Below are positions 43,021-51,475 of a stretch of DNA of 64,000 nucleotides, one piece after another (position 1 is the first letter of the stretch; every line of letters starts with the position of its first letter). The position numbers were made by a program, and so were the translations under genes. The stretch is from PWXP01 sp040772845. Lineage in GTDB: Bacteria > Planctomycetota > Planctomycetia > Pirellulales > Thermoguttaceae. The notes beneath the pieces are model-generated. The model worked only from the letters and a program-made list of their open reading frames with translations, was not told where the DNA came from and made no database searches. The stretch lies in contig JAXGXG010000001.1 of assembly GCA_040772845.1 (NCBI GenBank), positions 3,348,001-3,412,000 of the forward strand, read 5' to 3'.

Positions 43021-45543
43021 CTACCGGCGCGTGAACGCTGCAAGGGCGTCGACCAGCTTCTGTAACGTTTCAGGTTCGGGCATGGGAAACTTCACGTACG
43101 TCTGCCCGGTCCGCTCGTCCCGTTCGAGCAATCCGGCTGCCGGTCCGCCGGTGCGACTCTCGGTGCGGCGTTCGCCGCCGGTTGGTGCAGCGCTGCCCTG
43201 TCCAGCGCCGGCGAACATGCGGCCGAGACCTTCGAGCATGGCCATACCTGCCGTAGCCAGGTCGCTCCACAACTGCTCCGGCGGCGCGGCGGGGGACGCC
43301 GAGGACGCAGCCGGTTTCGCGGCCGATGTCGGCAGTTCGGTCTTCGCCGGCGGTTGCGGTGGCTCGGCCGGGGCAACCACCGCAGGCGTGCGAGCCGACA
43401 GGCCGCCGGTGGTCGTTTCCACCGATTCCATGAACCGCTTCAGACGCGAGCCGCCCAGGAAGACCTCATCCTGACCGCCGTCCAGCACGCCGGAGAAGAC
43501 CGACTTCTTGAACTTCAGCAGGTTGAGCATGCCTTCTTCAATGGTCCCTTCGGAAATGAAGTGGACCACGCGCACCGGCCGGCGCTGGCCCAGACGGTGC
43601 ACCCGCCCGATCCGTTGCTCCAGTACGGCCGGGTTCCACGGCTGATCGAGGATGACGACGGTCGAGGCATGCTGCAGGTTGAGTCCGACGCCGCCGGCAT
43701 CGGTTGCCAGGAACAGGCGGCAGTTGGGATCTTCGCGGAACTGCCGGACCAGTTCCTTGCGGTGCTTGCCCGGCACGCCGCCGTGGAACAGAACGTGGTC
43801 CCACCGCTGTTGTTCCAGCCGGCGGGCGACCAGTTCGTGCATGCGGGTCCACTGGCTGAAAACGACGACCTTATTGTCCGGCTCTTCCAGCGTCTCGCCC
43901 AGCAGTTCGACCAGTTCATCGGCCTTGGTGCCGAAATCGGTTTCGTGATCGAGCAGGTAGGTGCTATTGCACGACATGCGCATATTCTGCAGCGCGATTT
44001 GCATACGAAGCTGGTCGGCCTCGCTCAGATAGTTATTCCGACGCCATTTGGCCACCAGGCGGGCGACCGTTTCGCGGTTTCCTTCGTGGTATTCGATCTG
44101 CTGCGGGGTCATGGGCACGAAGAACTGTTTGTCCATGCGTTCGGGCAGTTCGTCGAGCACTTCCTTCTTGGTCCGCCGCACCAGGATGGGCTTGAGCGTT
44201 TCGCTCACCTTCGACAGGTTGCGGTAGCCGACGACCCGGCCCGTTTCATCGACTTCCTGATGCCTGTCGAGGAACCGGAACATGGGCCCCAGACGGAAGC
44301 GATCGACGAATTCGACGATCGAATGCAGTTCTTCAAGCCGGTTCTCCAGCGGCGTGCCGGTCAGCACGATGGCCAGCGGCGAATGAAGCTGCTTGACGCT
44401 CTGCGCGGTCCGCGTCTTCCAGTTCTTGATGCGTTGGGCCTCGTCCAGGATGACCAGATCGGGCTGCCACGCGGCGATATCGTCGAGATCCCGATGGATT
44501 ACGTCGTAGTTGACCAGCTTGTAGAACCCGTCGGCCTTGTATGCCTGGCGGCGTTGGGCAATCAGGCCTTCAACGACCAGGGCTTCGCGGCCGGTGAACT
44601 TCTCGATCTCCTGCTTCCACTGATGCTTCAGCGACGTTGGCGAGACGATCAGGACGCGTTCGATCCCTGCCACCTTCGCAAGAATCTCCGCTGCGGCAAT
44701 GGCCTGAATGGTCTTGCCCAGGCCCATGTCGTCGGCAATGAGCGCCCGGCCGTTCTGGGCGGCGAACAGGGCGCCCTCGCGCTGATACGGGTAAAGCGGC
44801 ACCTTGAGTAACTTGCGCCAAGCGGCCGCTTTGGGGCGTCCGTACAGCCGCCCCACCTCGGTGCGCACGCGCTCCCGATCGCGCATCTCCGCAATGAATT
44901 GCAGCGCATCGTCGTAGCACCGAACCTCGTGCCCGCCGGAGTTGCCCACCTTCTTCAAAAAGAGGTGAAATCCCTGATGCTGGCCGTCCTTCAGGCGTCC
45001 GTATTCATCGAAGAACTGCTCTGCGTACCGTTTCACTGCCGGCGGGCACTGGGCGCCGGCCTGGAAGATGACCTCGCGCCGGGCGCCGTAGTGGAGATAC
45101 ACCTGCGAGTATTCCGGATGGAATCCCAGGGCAAGCTGTGTCTTTGCGCCCCGCTTCTTTTCCAACTGCGCCAGGGTGAACTCGATATGCTTGCACGTGC
45201 CGAGCGTATTGACGGCGTAGTCGGGGCAGGAGCAGTAATTCTCGCCCAGGGCACAGCCGCGAATGGCCACCCGGTAGCTTCTGCCCGATGCCGGGTTCGT
45301 CACGCGAAAATCGGAAAACAGGCGCTCCGAACCGATGTTCTCCAGGGTGAACTCCTGCTCACGCCCGAATTGCCGACGCAGCTCAACTTGCCACTGGTCG
45401 AGCGACATATCGTCAGGTTTGCGTGTTCGCGAGAGCTTTTTGGGGCGGCGGGCTGGTTTGCCGTTGCTCTTGGCGCCGGCCGTTTGGGCGGCCGAGGTCC
45501 GAGTGGTGGAACGGGCGGCAGCGCGACGGGTCTGGCGGGCCAT
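43021..45543 (-). CDS. SNF2/RapA-type DEAD-like helicase with SWIM zinc finger
   Basis: 840 residues. A basic Lys/Arg/Ala-rich start, a SWIM zinc finger (YCSCPDYAVNTLGTCKH, about residues 100-118, pattern C-x-C-xn-C-x-H), and the SNF2 ATPase core: Walker A ADDMGLGKTIQAIAA (about 269), Walker B LVILDEAQRIKN (about 365), TGTPLENRLEEL, then the helicase C half with FHGGVPGKHRKELV, STVVILDQPWNPAVLEQRIG and HRLGQRRPV. A Pro/Ala-rich tail of about 150 residues follows. The start at 45543 (MARQTRRAAA) follows GGAGGG; the longer frame to 45786 is unlikely. Probably remodels protein-DNA or transcription complexes. Confidence 0.92.
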   Translation of the reverse strand: MARQTRRAAARSTTRTSAAQTAGAKSNGKPARRPKKLSRTRKPDDMSLDQWQVELRRQFGREQEFTLENIGSERLFSDFRVTNPASGRSYRVAIRGCALGENYCSCPDYAVNTLGTCKHIEFTLAQLEKKRGAKTQLALGFHPEYSQVYLHYGARREVIFQAGAQCPPAVKRYAEQFFDEYGRLKDGQHQGFHLFLKKVGNSGGHEVRCYDDALQFIAEMRDRERVRTEVGRLYGRPKAAAWRKLLKVPLYPYQREGALFAAQNGRALIADDMGLGKTIQAIAAAEILAKVAGIERVLIVSPTSLKHQWKQEIEKFTGREALVVEGLIAQRRQAYKADGFYKLVNYDVIHRDLDDIAAWQPDLVILDEAQRIKNWKTRTAQSVKQLHSPLAIVLTGTPLENRLEELHSIVEFVDRFRLGPMFRFLDRHQEVDETGRVVGYRNLSKVSETLKPILVRRTKKEVLDELPERMDKQFFVPMTPQQIEYHEGNRETVARLVAKWRRNNYLSEADQLRMQIALQNMRMSCNSTYLLDHETDFGTKADELVELLGETLEEPDNKVVVFSQWTRMHELVARRLEQQRWDHVLFHGGVPGKHRKELVRQFREDPNCRLFLATDAGGVGLNLQHASTVVILDQPWNPAVLEQRIGRVHRLGQRRPVRVVHFISEGTIEEGMLNLLKFKKSVFSGVLDGGQDEVFLGGSRLKRFMESVETTTGGLSARTPAVVAPAEPPQPPAKTELPTSAAKPAASSASPAAPPEQLWSDLATAGMAMLEGLGRMFAGAGQGSAAPTGGERRTESRTGGPAAGLLERDERTGQTYVKFPMPEPETLQKLVDALAAFTRR

Positions 45544-45957
45544 ACGATTCCCTCCGTAAAGCAGGTATCCGTTTGTTGAAGCAGCGGGCAGCGGCCTTGC
45601 CATCGGCAGAGGCGGCAACAAAAGAGGCAAGACCACCGTCAGTCTACCGTATCCCCATTCCACTGCAACCCCCACCCCCACCCAGCGCCGCTGCATGAGC
45701 GAGTCCCGATCTCCGCGTCTTTTCGGGTAGCAGCTTTCAGGTTTCCCGAATTGAGAAGCACATCGCCGAGGGTTCGCCTTCAACACCCGTCAACGGCGAT
45801 CAACTCACAAGGAGGCGTTCCTGGCCGGCGAATCGTGTAACCTTCATCGGCCTATCGCATCAGTATGGGCAGAAGACCCGAAAGGGGCTGCCGGGGGTAA
45901 CTGGTCGCCGGCAGCGCCGTGAACACACGTATCGTATTGAACTGGAGATGAATCGCC
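45544..45957. other. divergent intergenic region between helicase and rhodanese genes
   Basis: About 410 bp. No recognisable coding sequence or repeat-family copy. It should contain promoters in both directions, not resolved by eye. Confidence 0.4.
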
Positions 45958-46557
45958 ATGATGCATCGATCTGTCCTGGTATCTGTAACGACGATCCTTT
46001 TGCTGGCTCCCCTGGCTCGGGCCCAAACCGGCGACTCCCCGAAAGAGGCCGCCGCCAATCTGCCCGAGGACAAGCAGACGGTTCTGGAGCTCTACCTCAC
46101 GTCGACGGAGGCCTACCAGCGGTGGGAGGCCAATCCGGAGCAAGTGAAGATCATCGACGTGCGCACCCCCGAAGAGTACGTCTTCGTCGGGCATCCGGCC
46201 ATGGCCTGGAACATCCCCTTCAGCTTCATGACGTACGAGTGGAACGACGCCAAGAAAAGCATGGTGATGAAGCCAAATCCCGACTTCGTCGAGCAGGTGA
46301 AGAAGGTTGTCCAACCTGGCAATACCGTGCTGGTCACCTGCCGGTCCGGCCAGCGGAGCGCCCAGGCCGTCAACGCACTGGCTGCGGCGGGTTTCGAGGG
46401 CATCTACAGCGTCATCGACGGGGTCGAGGGCGACAAGGTCAAGGATCCGGAAAGCGCTTTTCACGGCAAACGCATGCGCAATGGCTGGAAGAACGCCGGT
46501 CTGCCCTGGACATGCGCGCTAGATCCGGAATTGACCTATCTTCCAGAAAAGGAGTAG
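45958..46557 (+). CDS. exported rhodanese-like protein
   Basis: 199 residues. A signal peptide (residues 1-22, ending ARAQ) and one rhodanese domain: VKIIDVRTPEEYVFVGHPA at the substrate side and the active-site loop VTCRSGQRS with the catalytic Cys. Secreted single-domain rhodaneses act as sulfurtransferases or sulfur carriers outside the cytoplasm. Tandem ATGs at 45958 and 45961 both give a full signal peptide. No partner gene is obvious. Confidence 0.88.
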   Translation: MMHRSVLVSVTTILLLAPLARAQTGDSPKEAAANLPEDKQTVLELYLTSTEAYQRWEANPEQVKIIDVRTPEEYVFVGHPAMAWNIPFSFMTYEWNDAKKSMVMKPNPDFVEQVKKVVQPGNTVLVTCRSGQRSAQAVNALAAAGFEGIYSVIDGVEGDKVKDPESAFHGKRMRNGWKNAGLPWTCALDPELTYLPEKE

Positions 46558-46821
46558 GGTCACGACGTAAGGCCCCCAAGGCAGAAGCCCGCGAATCGCA
46601 AGAGCTGCAACCTGGGCCGAAACGTCCCTTGGGTCGTAGGCTTCTCGGTGCGACAGTCCCTGTAACCTTTGTTGACTAACTGCATCAAGACAAGAAGGAA
46701 ATCGAAACAACGATTTCGTTGCGGGAAGGTCACCGCCCACAAGGAACCAGAACCGGTTCACCTGGGCGTACGACGTTGATCCAGAGTTGATATTCGCACC
46801 ACCAGCCGAAAAGGGTCCAAA

Positions 46822-47208
46822 ATGAAACTCCGTGAGTATTTCGAGGAAGCGAAAGGCGTTGGAGTCCTGGCCACAGCCGACGCAGCAGGCAAGGTCAACG
46901 CGGCGATCTATGCACGTCCCCAATTTCTTGATCCCGATGACGATCAGACGCTGGTCTTCATTATGGCCGACCGGCTGTCGCACGCCAACGTACAGGCGAA
47001 TCCGAGCGCCGCGTATTTGTTCATCGAGGAGGGGCCAGGATACGCGGGTAAGCGTCTATCGCTGACCCGCTTGCGGGAAGAAACTGACCCTGATAGTATC
47101 CAAACGTTGCGGCGACGATGCAAGCCGGAAGCGTGTGACGAAGGGGAAACCCGTTTCCTCGTCTATTTTCGCGTAGAAGGCCAGCGCCCGCTCATTGGGC
47201 CCGGCTAA
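46822..47208 (+). CDS. pyridoxamine 5'-phosphate oxidase-like (PNPOx-fold) protein
   Basis: 128 residues. Pattern GVGVLATADAAGKVNAAIYARP, then TLVFIMADRLSHANVQANPSAAYLF and a short C-terminal strand set, as in the small PNPOx-like flavin/F420-binding split-barrel proteins. Full-length PdxH features are lacking, so a flavin reductase or binding role is more likely than vitamin B6 synthesis. The length is typical of the small family and the gene looks intact, unlike its downstream neighbours. Confidence 0.75.
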   Translation: MKLREYFEEAKGVGVLATADAAGKVNAAIYARPQFLDPDDDQTLVFIMADRLSHANVQANPSAAYLFIEEGPGYAGKRLSLTRLREETDPDSIQTLRRRCKPEACDEGETRFLVYFRVEGQRPLIGPG

Positions 47209-47227
47209 CACTTCCCAGGCATCCGCG

Positions 47228-47590
47228 ATGGAAGCCGGAATGATCATCGACGTCGGCGGTCACGTGGCGAATATCGCCGACCTGGAAAGGCGGATCGACG
47301 CCGACCGGATCGTTCGGGGCGAAGGGGTGCGATGGTTCCGCCGCTTCCTGGGCGAGGACGAAGACCGGCCGATCCGGCATCCGATCATCCCCACGCGAAT
47401 CAAAACTCGCAATATGGGGATTTCTCCGAAGGAGCAGCCCGAAGCCGTGGCGGCGACGCTGCTTCCCTCGGTGGGCTGCAACTTCTGCGCCACTTCGGCC
47501 ATGTTCGGCGGCAAGGGCCATTGGATCGACTTCTACCGGACCGGCGACGAGTTGTTCGGCGTCATGTGCCAAATCGAGCGAGAATCGGCC
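47228..47590 (+). pseudogene. remnant of a B12-binding radical SAM protein
   Basis: The segment VGGHVANIADLERRIDADRI, then VRGEGVRWFRRFLGEDEDRP and ATLLPSVGCNFCATSAMFGG, followed by GHWIDFYRTGDELFGVM, matches the junction between the cobalamin-binding and radical-SAM domains of a planctomycete family. The upstream cobalamin domain and the downstream barrel are missing. The cluster motif is defective: the family has C-x3-C-x2-C, but here only CNFC is present, apparently through loss of about four residues including the first Cys. The frame then runs on into unrelated DNA. A pseudogene fragment is the best reading. Confidence 0.65.
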
Positions 47591-47672
47591 ACCCGCTCGT
47601 TTTTTGTACGGCCGTGCGATGCCGCTACGTCGTGCCCGAAACCCCCGAACAACCGCCGGAAGGACCACTGCC

Positions 47673-48233
47673 ATGCCTCTCCACCCAGGCGTGCAAATAG
47701 CGGTCGGGTTCGCGGCCGTGTCGACCATGATGATCGGCCTTTGGCTGGTCCAGCGTCGGACGGGCAACGCAGGCATTGTCGATGTCGGGTGGACGGCAGG
47801 CATCGGCCTGCTGGGCATCTTTTTTGCCGCCACCTCGGGCGGCTACCTGCCTCGCCGCATCCTGGTGGCTGCGCTGATCGGCGTGTGGTCATTCCGTCTG
47901 GCCGTCTACTTGCTGCGCGACCGAGTCATCGGCCAGCCGGAGAATCGGGGCAAGACTTGCCGCGCGGGGTGGTGGCGTTACTCGCGTCATCCGAACTATT
48001 TTTTCGAGTGGCTGCACTGGTGGACGTACGTTGTGCTGGCTGCCGGTGCGCCCTATTGGTGGGTTACATTGGGAGCGCCGGCCACAATGCTGTATTTCTT
48101 GTTGTTCGTGACCGGCATTCCGCCGACCGAAGCCCAGGCCCTGGCCAGCCGCGGCGACGATTATCGCCGTTACCAGCAGACGACTAGCGTTTTCATCCCC
48201 TGGTTTCCGAAGAAGGAAAGAAGGAGAGAGTGA
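47673..48233 (+). CDS. DUF1295-family (steroid 5-alpha-reductase-like) membrane protein, apparently internally deleted
   Basis: 186 residues, membrane-spanning. The N-terminal part (GNAGIVDVGWTAGIGLLGIF; RRILVAALIGVWSFRLAVYL) and C-terminal part (WRYSRHPNYFFEWLHWW; DDYRRYQQTTSVFIPW) match DUF1295. Family members are about 260 residues. The sequence jumps from DRVIGQPE directly to NRGKTCRAGWWRYSRHP at about residue 90 (nt 47943), where I expect roughly 70-75 more residues, so an in-frame internal deletion is likely. The C-terminal R-x-S-R-H-P-N-Y cofactor motif is kept. It belongs functionally with the convergent cyclopropane synthase cluster. The last A of its TGA begins a short downstream ORF. 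Confidence 0.7.
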   Translation: MPLHPGVQIAVGFAAVSTMMIGLWLVQRRTGNAGIVDVGWTAGIGLLGIFFAATSGGYLPRRILVAALIGVWSFRLAVYLLRDRVIGQPENRGKTCRAGWWRYSRHPNYFFEWLHWWTYVVLAAGAPYWWVTLGAPATMLYFLLFVTGIPPTEAQALASRGDDYRRYQQTTSVFIPWFPKKERRRE

Positions 48234-48310
48234 TGCAATACCTCAGAGTCTATCTGGCCGCCTCGGTCAGTGCCGCTGCCTACCTGGCCGAGCGCTGGAT
48301 GGGCTCGTGA
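48233..48310 (+). other. 25-codon stub ORF coupled to the DUF1295 gene
   Basis: An ATG overlapping the DUF1295 stop (ATGA arrangement), preceded by AAGGAGAG, opens a 25-residue frame MQYLRVYLAASVSAAAYLAE and ends TGA at 48310, antisense to the end of the cyclopropane synthase gene. The good initiation context suggests it is the start of a gene that was cut away. Identity unknown. Confidence 0.35.
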
Positions 48311-49536
48311 ACGGGGGCCGCGTGAATCGGGGGTAGCACCGGCTCGGTGCGGCAGGCCGGTTTGGCCAGCAGCATTTGCATGTCGCCGATGACCCGCTCG
48401 CGGAACCCGCCCTCGCAATAGCAGAAGTAATACTCCCAGGTGCGGATGAACTCGTCGGAGAACCCCAGTTCCCGCACGCGGTCGAGGTTCGACAAGAATC
48501 GTGCCCGCCAGCATGCCAGGGTTTCCGCGTAATGCGGGGTCAGGTCCTCGAAGTGCAGAAGCCGCATGTCGGTCACGCGCCCGACCGAGCCGCAAATAAC
48601 GCCCACCGACGGCAAACAGCCCCCGGGAAAAATGTAGCGCTGAATGAAGTCGACGCCCCGCCGGTACGCCTCGTAACGCTGGTCGGGTATCGTGATGGCC
48701 TGCAAGAGCATCAGCCCGTCGGGCTTCAGCAGTTGGGAACATGCCCGGAAGTAGACTTCAAAAAACTGGCGTCCCACGGCCTCGATCATCTCGATGGAAA
48801 CCAGCTTGTCATACGTGCCAACAAGATTGCGGTAGTCCTCCCGCAGCACGGTCACGCGTTCGGCCAGGCCGGTTTCCGCAACAAGCCGTCGGGTATAGTC
48901 GTACTGTTTCTGCGAGATCGTCGTCGTGGTGACGCGGCAGCCGTAGTTCCGTGCCGCGTGGACCGCGAACCCGCCCCAGCCCGTGCCGATCTCCAGCAAG
49001 TGGTCGCCCGCATCGAGGGCCAGCTTCTGGCAGATGCGGTCGAACTTGGCCGACGACGCTTCGTGAAGCGTGCTCTCCCGATGCGGGAACACGGCGCACG
49101 AGTAGGCCATGGTTTCGTCCAGGAAGAGGGCGAAGAACTCGTTGCCCAGGTCGTAATGAGCAGCGATGTTGCGACGGCTGCCTGCCGTGGTGTTGCGCCG
49201 CAGCCAGTGGCCCAAACGCGCCATGGGGCGGAGCAATCGGGCCAGCCCGCGTTCCAAACCGGCGGAAACACTCGCACTGCGGCAGAACATGCGCACCAGA
49301 TCGACCAGGTTGTCGCAAGTCCAGTAGCCGCGAATATACGCCTCGGCCGCCCCCAGGCTGCCGCCGAAAGCCAGATCCCGATAGAAACACGGGTCGTGAA
49401 CCTCGATGCTCGCGGCCGGCCAGTTACTCTCTGGTCGGCCGAACTCTTGACGCCCGGCAGCGTCCATGAGCACGAGTCGGCCATGATCGAGGTCCGCCAG
49501 CCGGCGGCATACCAGGTTGCGCAGGAAGTTGTTCAT
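48280..49536 (-). CDS. cyclopropane-fatty-acyl-phospholipid synthase family protein
   Basis: 418 residues. Motifs AHYDLGNEFFALFLDETMAY and SCAVF, SAM-binding LLEIGTGWGGFAVHAA, and TTISQKQYDYTRRL, then VSIEMIEAVGRQFF and YIFPGGCLPSVGVI, are all typical of CFA synthases. These transfer a methylene group from SAM to membrane unsaturated fatty acids. The length is normal and the gene is intact, unlike its cluster partners. Relatives in the amine oxidase/DUF1365/CFA/DUF1295 cluster may perform other acyl-chain methylations. The start at 49536 follows AAGG about 8 bp upstream. Confidence 0.9.
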   Translation of the reverse strand: MNNFLRNLVCRRLADLDHGRLVLMDAAGRQEFGRPESNWPAASIEVHDPCFYRDLAFGGSLGAAEAYIRGYWTCDNLVDLVRMFCRSASVSAGLERGLARLLRPMARLGHWLRRNTTAGSRRNIAAHYDLGNEFFALFLDETMAYSCAVFPHRESTLHEASSAKFDRICQKLALDAGDHLLEIGTGWGGFAVHAARNYGCRVTTTTISQKQYDYTRRLVAETGLAERVTVLREDYRNLVGTYDKLVSIEMIEAVGRQFFEVYFRACSQLLKPDGLMLLQAITIPDQRYEAYRRGVDFIQRYIFPGGCLPSVGVICGSVGRVTDMRLLHFEDLTPHYAETLACWRARFLSNLDRVRELGFSDEFIRTWEYYFCYCEGGFRERVIGDMQMLLAKPACRTEPVLPPIHAAPVHEPIQRSAR

Positions 49537-49570
49537 AGCATGGCCTTCAGGCTGAGAGTCTCAGGGACAC

Positions 49571-49647
49571 AAAGGACATAAAGGACCAAAGGGAAAAAAC
49601 CAACAAACCGGCAGACTGCAACGTCCCTTTGGTCTCTTAGGTCCTTT
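49571..49647. repeat. AAAGGAC/GTCCTTT inverted repeat
   Basis: AAAGGACATAAAGGACCAAA at 49571 and onward pairs with TCCCTTTGGTC...GTCCTTT at 49624-49647; further GTCCTTT units continue to 49678. It lies between the stop of the four-helix-bundle gene and the start of the cyclopropane synthase gene. It could fold as a hairpin ending the former transcript, though no clean T tract follows. Confidence 0.6.
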
Positions 49648-49667
49648 AAGTCCTTTTGCCCTTTCCT

Positions 49668-50243
49668 TTAAGTCCTTTTGTTCTTCCCACTGGCAATCCT
49701 CGCCCTTGTCATCGCTTCACGCAAGCCGCCGCTCTTCAAAAACTCCTGTTCCAGGGCCTTGATTTGACGGTCCAGGAGATAGGTCGTCAGTTTGATCAAC
49801 CCGATGATCACGTCTGCACAAATCGCCGGGTCGTGGTGTTCGATGCCTTTGCGGAATGTTTCGTAGTTCGCCCCAGGTGTCCGATTCAGGCTACGCAGCC
49901 GCTGGGTATAGGGATGCTCGGGCCCCCATTCTTCCAGTCCGCGGGTACGGAGGAAGTCGCGATAGTCTTCCAGCAGCTCCTCCAGGCTTGCGCGGGCGAC
50001 GTTGGTCAGCTTGATCTCCATCTCTTTGGAAGTGCCGGAAGCCTGGCTGCCTTCAATGATGTTCTGCTTGCCGGATCGCGCAGCCTGCACCATCTGGCCA
50101 TAGGTCCGATCCCGTCGGCTAATGAATCGCCGGCAGAAATAGACGGTCGCGTCGAAAACAATCACAGCCTTCTGGTACGACAGCAGCTTTTGGTAGCCGC
50201 CATGAGGAGGAATGAAACCCACAGGATCGTTTTTGCTTCTCAT
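49668..50243 (-). CDS. four-helix-bundle (S23/intervening-sequence-type) protein
   Basis: 191 residues. The pattern YQKAVIVFDATVYFCRRFIS, then RTYGQMVQAARSGKQNIIEG and ARASLEELLEDYRDFLRTRG, is that of the four-helix-bundle suffix-domain / 23S-intervening-sequence protein family. These are small helical proteins of unknown role often found inserted within other loci. The start at 50243 (MRSKNDPVGFIPP) is preferred; a GTG at 50282 is possible. The gene separates the cyclopropane synthase from DUF1365, normally adjacent in such clusters, and is followed by an AAAGGAC-type inverted repeat, so it may be an insertion. Confidence 0.8.
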   Translation of the reverse strand: MRSKNDPVGFIPPHGGYQKLLSYQKAVIVFDATVYFCRRFISRRDRTYGQMVQAARSGKQNIIEGSQASGTSKEMEIKLTNVARASLEELLEDYRDFLRTRGLEEWGPEHPYTQRLRSLNRTPGANYETFRKGIEHHDPAICADVIIGLIKLTTYLLDRQIKALEQEFLKSGGLREAMTRARIASGKNKRT

Positions 50244-50291
50244 GCTCGGGACCGCTCCCTCTGTGAAGGCAAGCTGCTTCACATAGCGTTT

Positions 50292-51038
50292 TCACGGATG
50301 CGGAAAATACGGTGTCTTCTTGCGCCACAGCAAAAACGCCTGCCAGTAAATGGCCTGAACCACGCGGGCGGTCATCCACGGATAACGCGCCAGCGTCTGT
50401 AACATCGACCGGCGGTTCCATTCCCGACGCTTCAGGATCAGGCTCACGTCGAACAGCCGCTCGCCGCCCCGCGTGTTGACAATGGCCACGTTCAGCTCCG
50501 CGCCAGGCTCGCCGAGGCGCCACTCGTATTGCATGTCCATGTCCATGAAGGGCGATACGTGAAATCCCTTCGGATGCCGGAACTGGAGCCGGCCCGGCTT
50601 GCCTGTCCGGTTGCCCTCGCCAAGCACGTACCAGTGCTTCTCATGCCAGGGCGTGTTGCTCACCTCGGCAACCACGCAATCCACCGTTCGCCCGGCCGAG
50701 TCGAAGCAGTAGTACAGGCACAGCGGACAGAAGTAGTACCCTCAATTTCGCAGGAGCGTAAGCAAGCGGATCGGGCCTGTCGGCTGCCGTCCGGTCTGCG
50801 CCTCGACCAGGCTTCGGACGGCGTCCGCCAGCGGAACGGCCGGGTCGCCCACGTGGTCCGCCCGATGAAAGGAGGCCGGCGAGAAGCGTTCCTGGTACAG
50901 GCCGTAACCGCCGGCGAGCATTTCTGGCAGTTCATCCAGGTCAAGGTACGCCAGGTACAGCCCGTAGCGAAACATGTGTTCCGCAGGCTTAAGCCTCCGA
51001 TGTTGGACATGTCCGCAATACAGGCAGCTATGCATCAT
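50292..51038 (-). pseudogene. DUF1365 protein gene with in-frame UGA
   Basis: The 249-codon frame from ATG 51038 reads MHSCLYCGHVQHRRLKPAEH and continues through GPIRLLTLLRN, then TGA (50742-50744), then GYYFCPLCLYYCFD and AEVSNTPWHEKHWYVLGEGN to the normal end at 50292. Both halves are in the same frame and together span a full DUF1365 protein. The stop falls where the family has an aromatic residue (R-Y-F-G-Y). DUF1365 partners the FAD amine oxidase and cyclopropane synthase in lipid modification. A ribosomal restart at ATG 50684 would give only the second half. Confidence 0.8.
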
Positions 51039-51218
51039 TCACCGTCCGCTTAATCGCATGGTTGGCCAGTGGTAGCACCACGCCCGATTCGGTCGCTCAC
51101 CGGACAGCATATGTTAGCGGTTCCCGGTCTGATCTGTCCAGAGAGCTAACATCTCCATGGGCCGGTCGCGGCGCAAGCGGAATCGAAGGCGCACGTTTTC
51201 TTCAGAAAGGAAAGCCTC
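51039..51218. other. left flank of the vapBC insertion
   Basis: About 180 bp between the DUF1365 start and the vapB promoter. No similarity to the missing amine-oxidase C-terminal region could be read on the minus strand, so this DNA probably arrived with, or was scarred by, the vapBC insertion. Confidence 0.4.
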
Positions 51219-51247
51219 TTGCGTTACACCTAATCGCACCGTATAAT
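51219..51247 (+). promoter_or_regulatory. putative sigma-70 promoter of vapBC
   Basis: TTGCGT (51219-51224) and a perfect TATAAT (51242-51247) are spaced by exactly 17 bp, 28 bp before the vapB start. This is the best promoter match in the window. Confidence 0.65.
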
Positions 51248-51274
51248 GTGTATAACCAGTGGGAGGTGATTGCC

Positions 51275-51475
51275 GTGGGAAGAACGAACGTGGTCCTTGA
51301 CCAGGAACTTGTCGAGGAGTGTCGGAAGCTGACCGGAATCAAGACGCGGCGCGCCCTGATCGACTACGCGCTGAAAGAGGTACTCCGGCGCGGCCGTCAG
51401 AAGCGCCTTCTGGAACTGCAGGGCGCCGTCGAGTGGGAGGGCGATTTGGCCGTGTGGCGGGAGACGCGTCGTTGA
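51275..51475 (+). CDS. vapB: VapB-family antitoxin
   Basis: 66 residues from GTG 51275 (VGRTNVVLDQELVEECRKLT), preceded by GGGAGGTGAT. A short N-terminal ribbon-helix-helix-like DNA-binding part (NVVLDQELVEECRKLTGIKT; RRALIDYALKEVLRR) and an acidic C-terminal toxin-binding tail with W residues (VEWEGDLAVWRETRR), the layout of DUF2191/VapB antitoxins. It probably represses its own promoter at 51219-51247 together with VapC. The stop overlaps the toxin start. Confidence 0.87.
   Translation: MGRTNVVLDQELVEECRKLTGIKTRRALIDYALKEVLRRGRQKRLLELQGAVEWEGDLAVWRETRR

Noticed and set aside
50742..50744. Selenocysteine recoding of the UGA in DUF1365
   Set aside because: The position corresponds to an aromatic residue in the family, not Cys, and no selenocysteine insertion structure or sel gene is visible.
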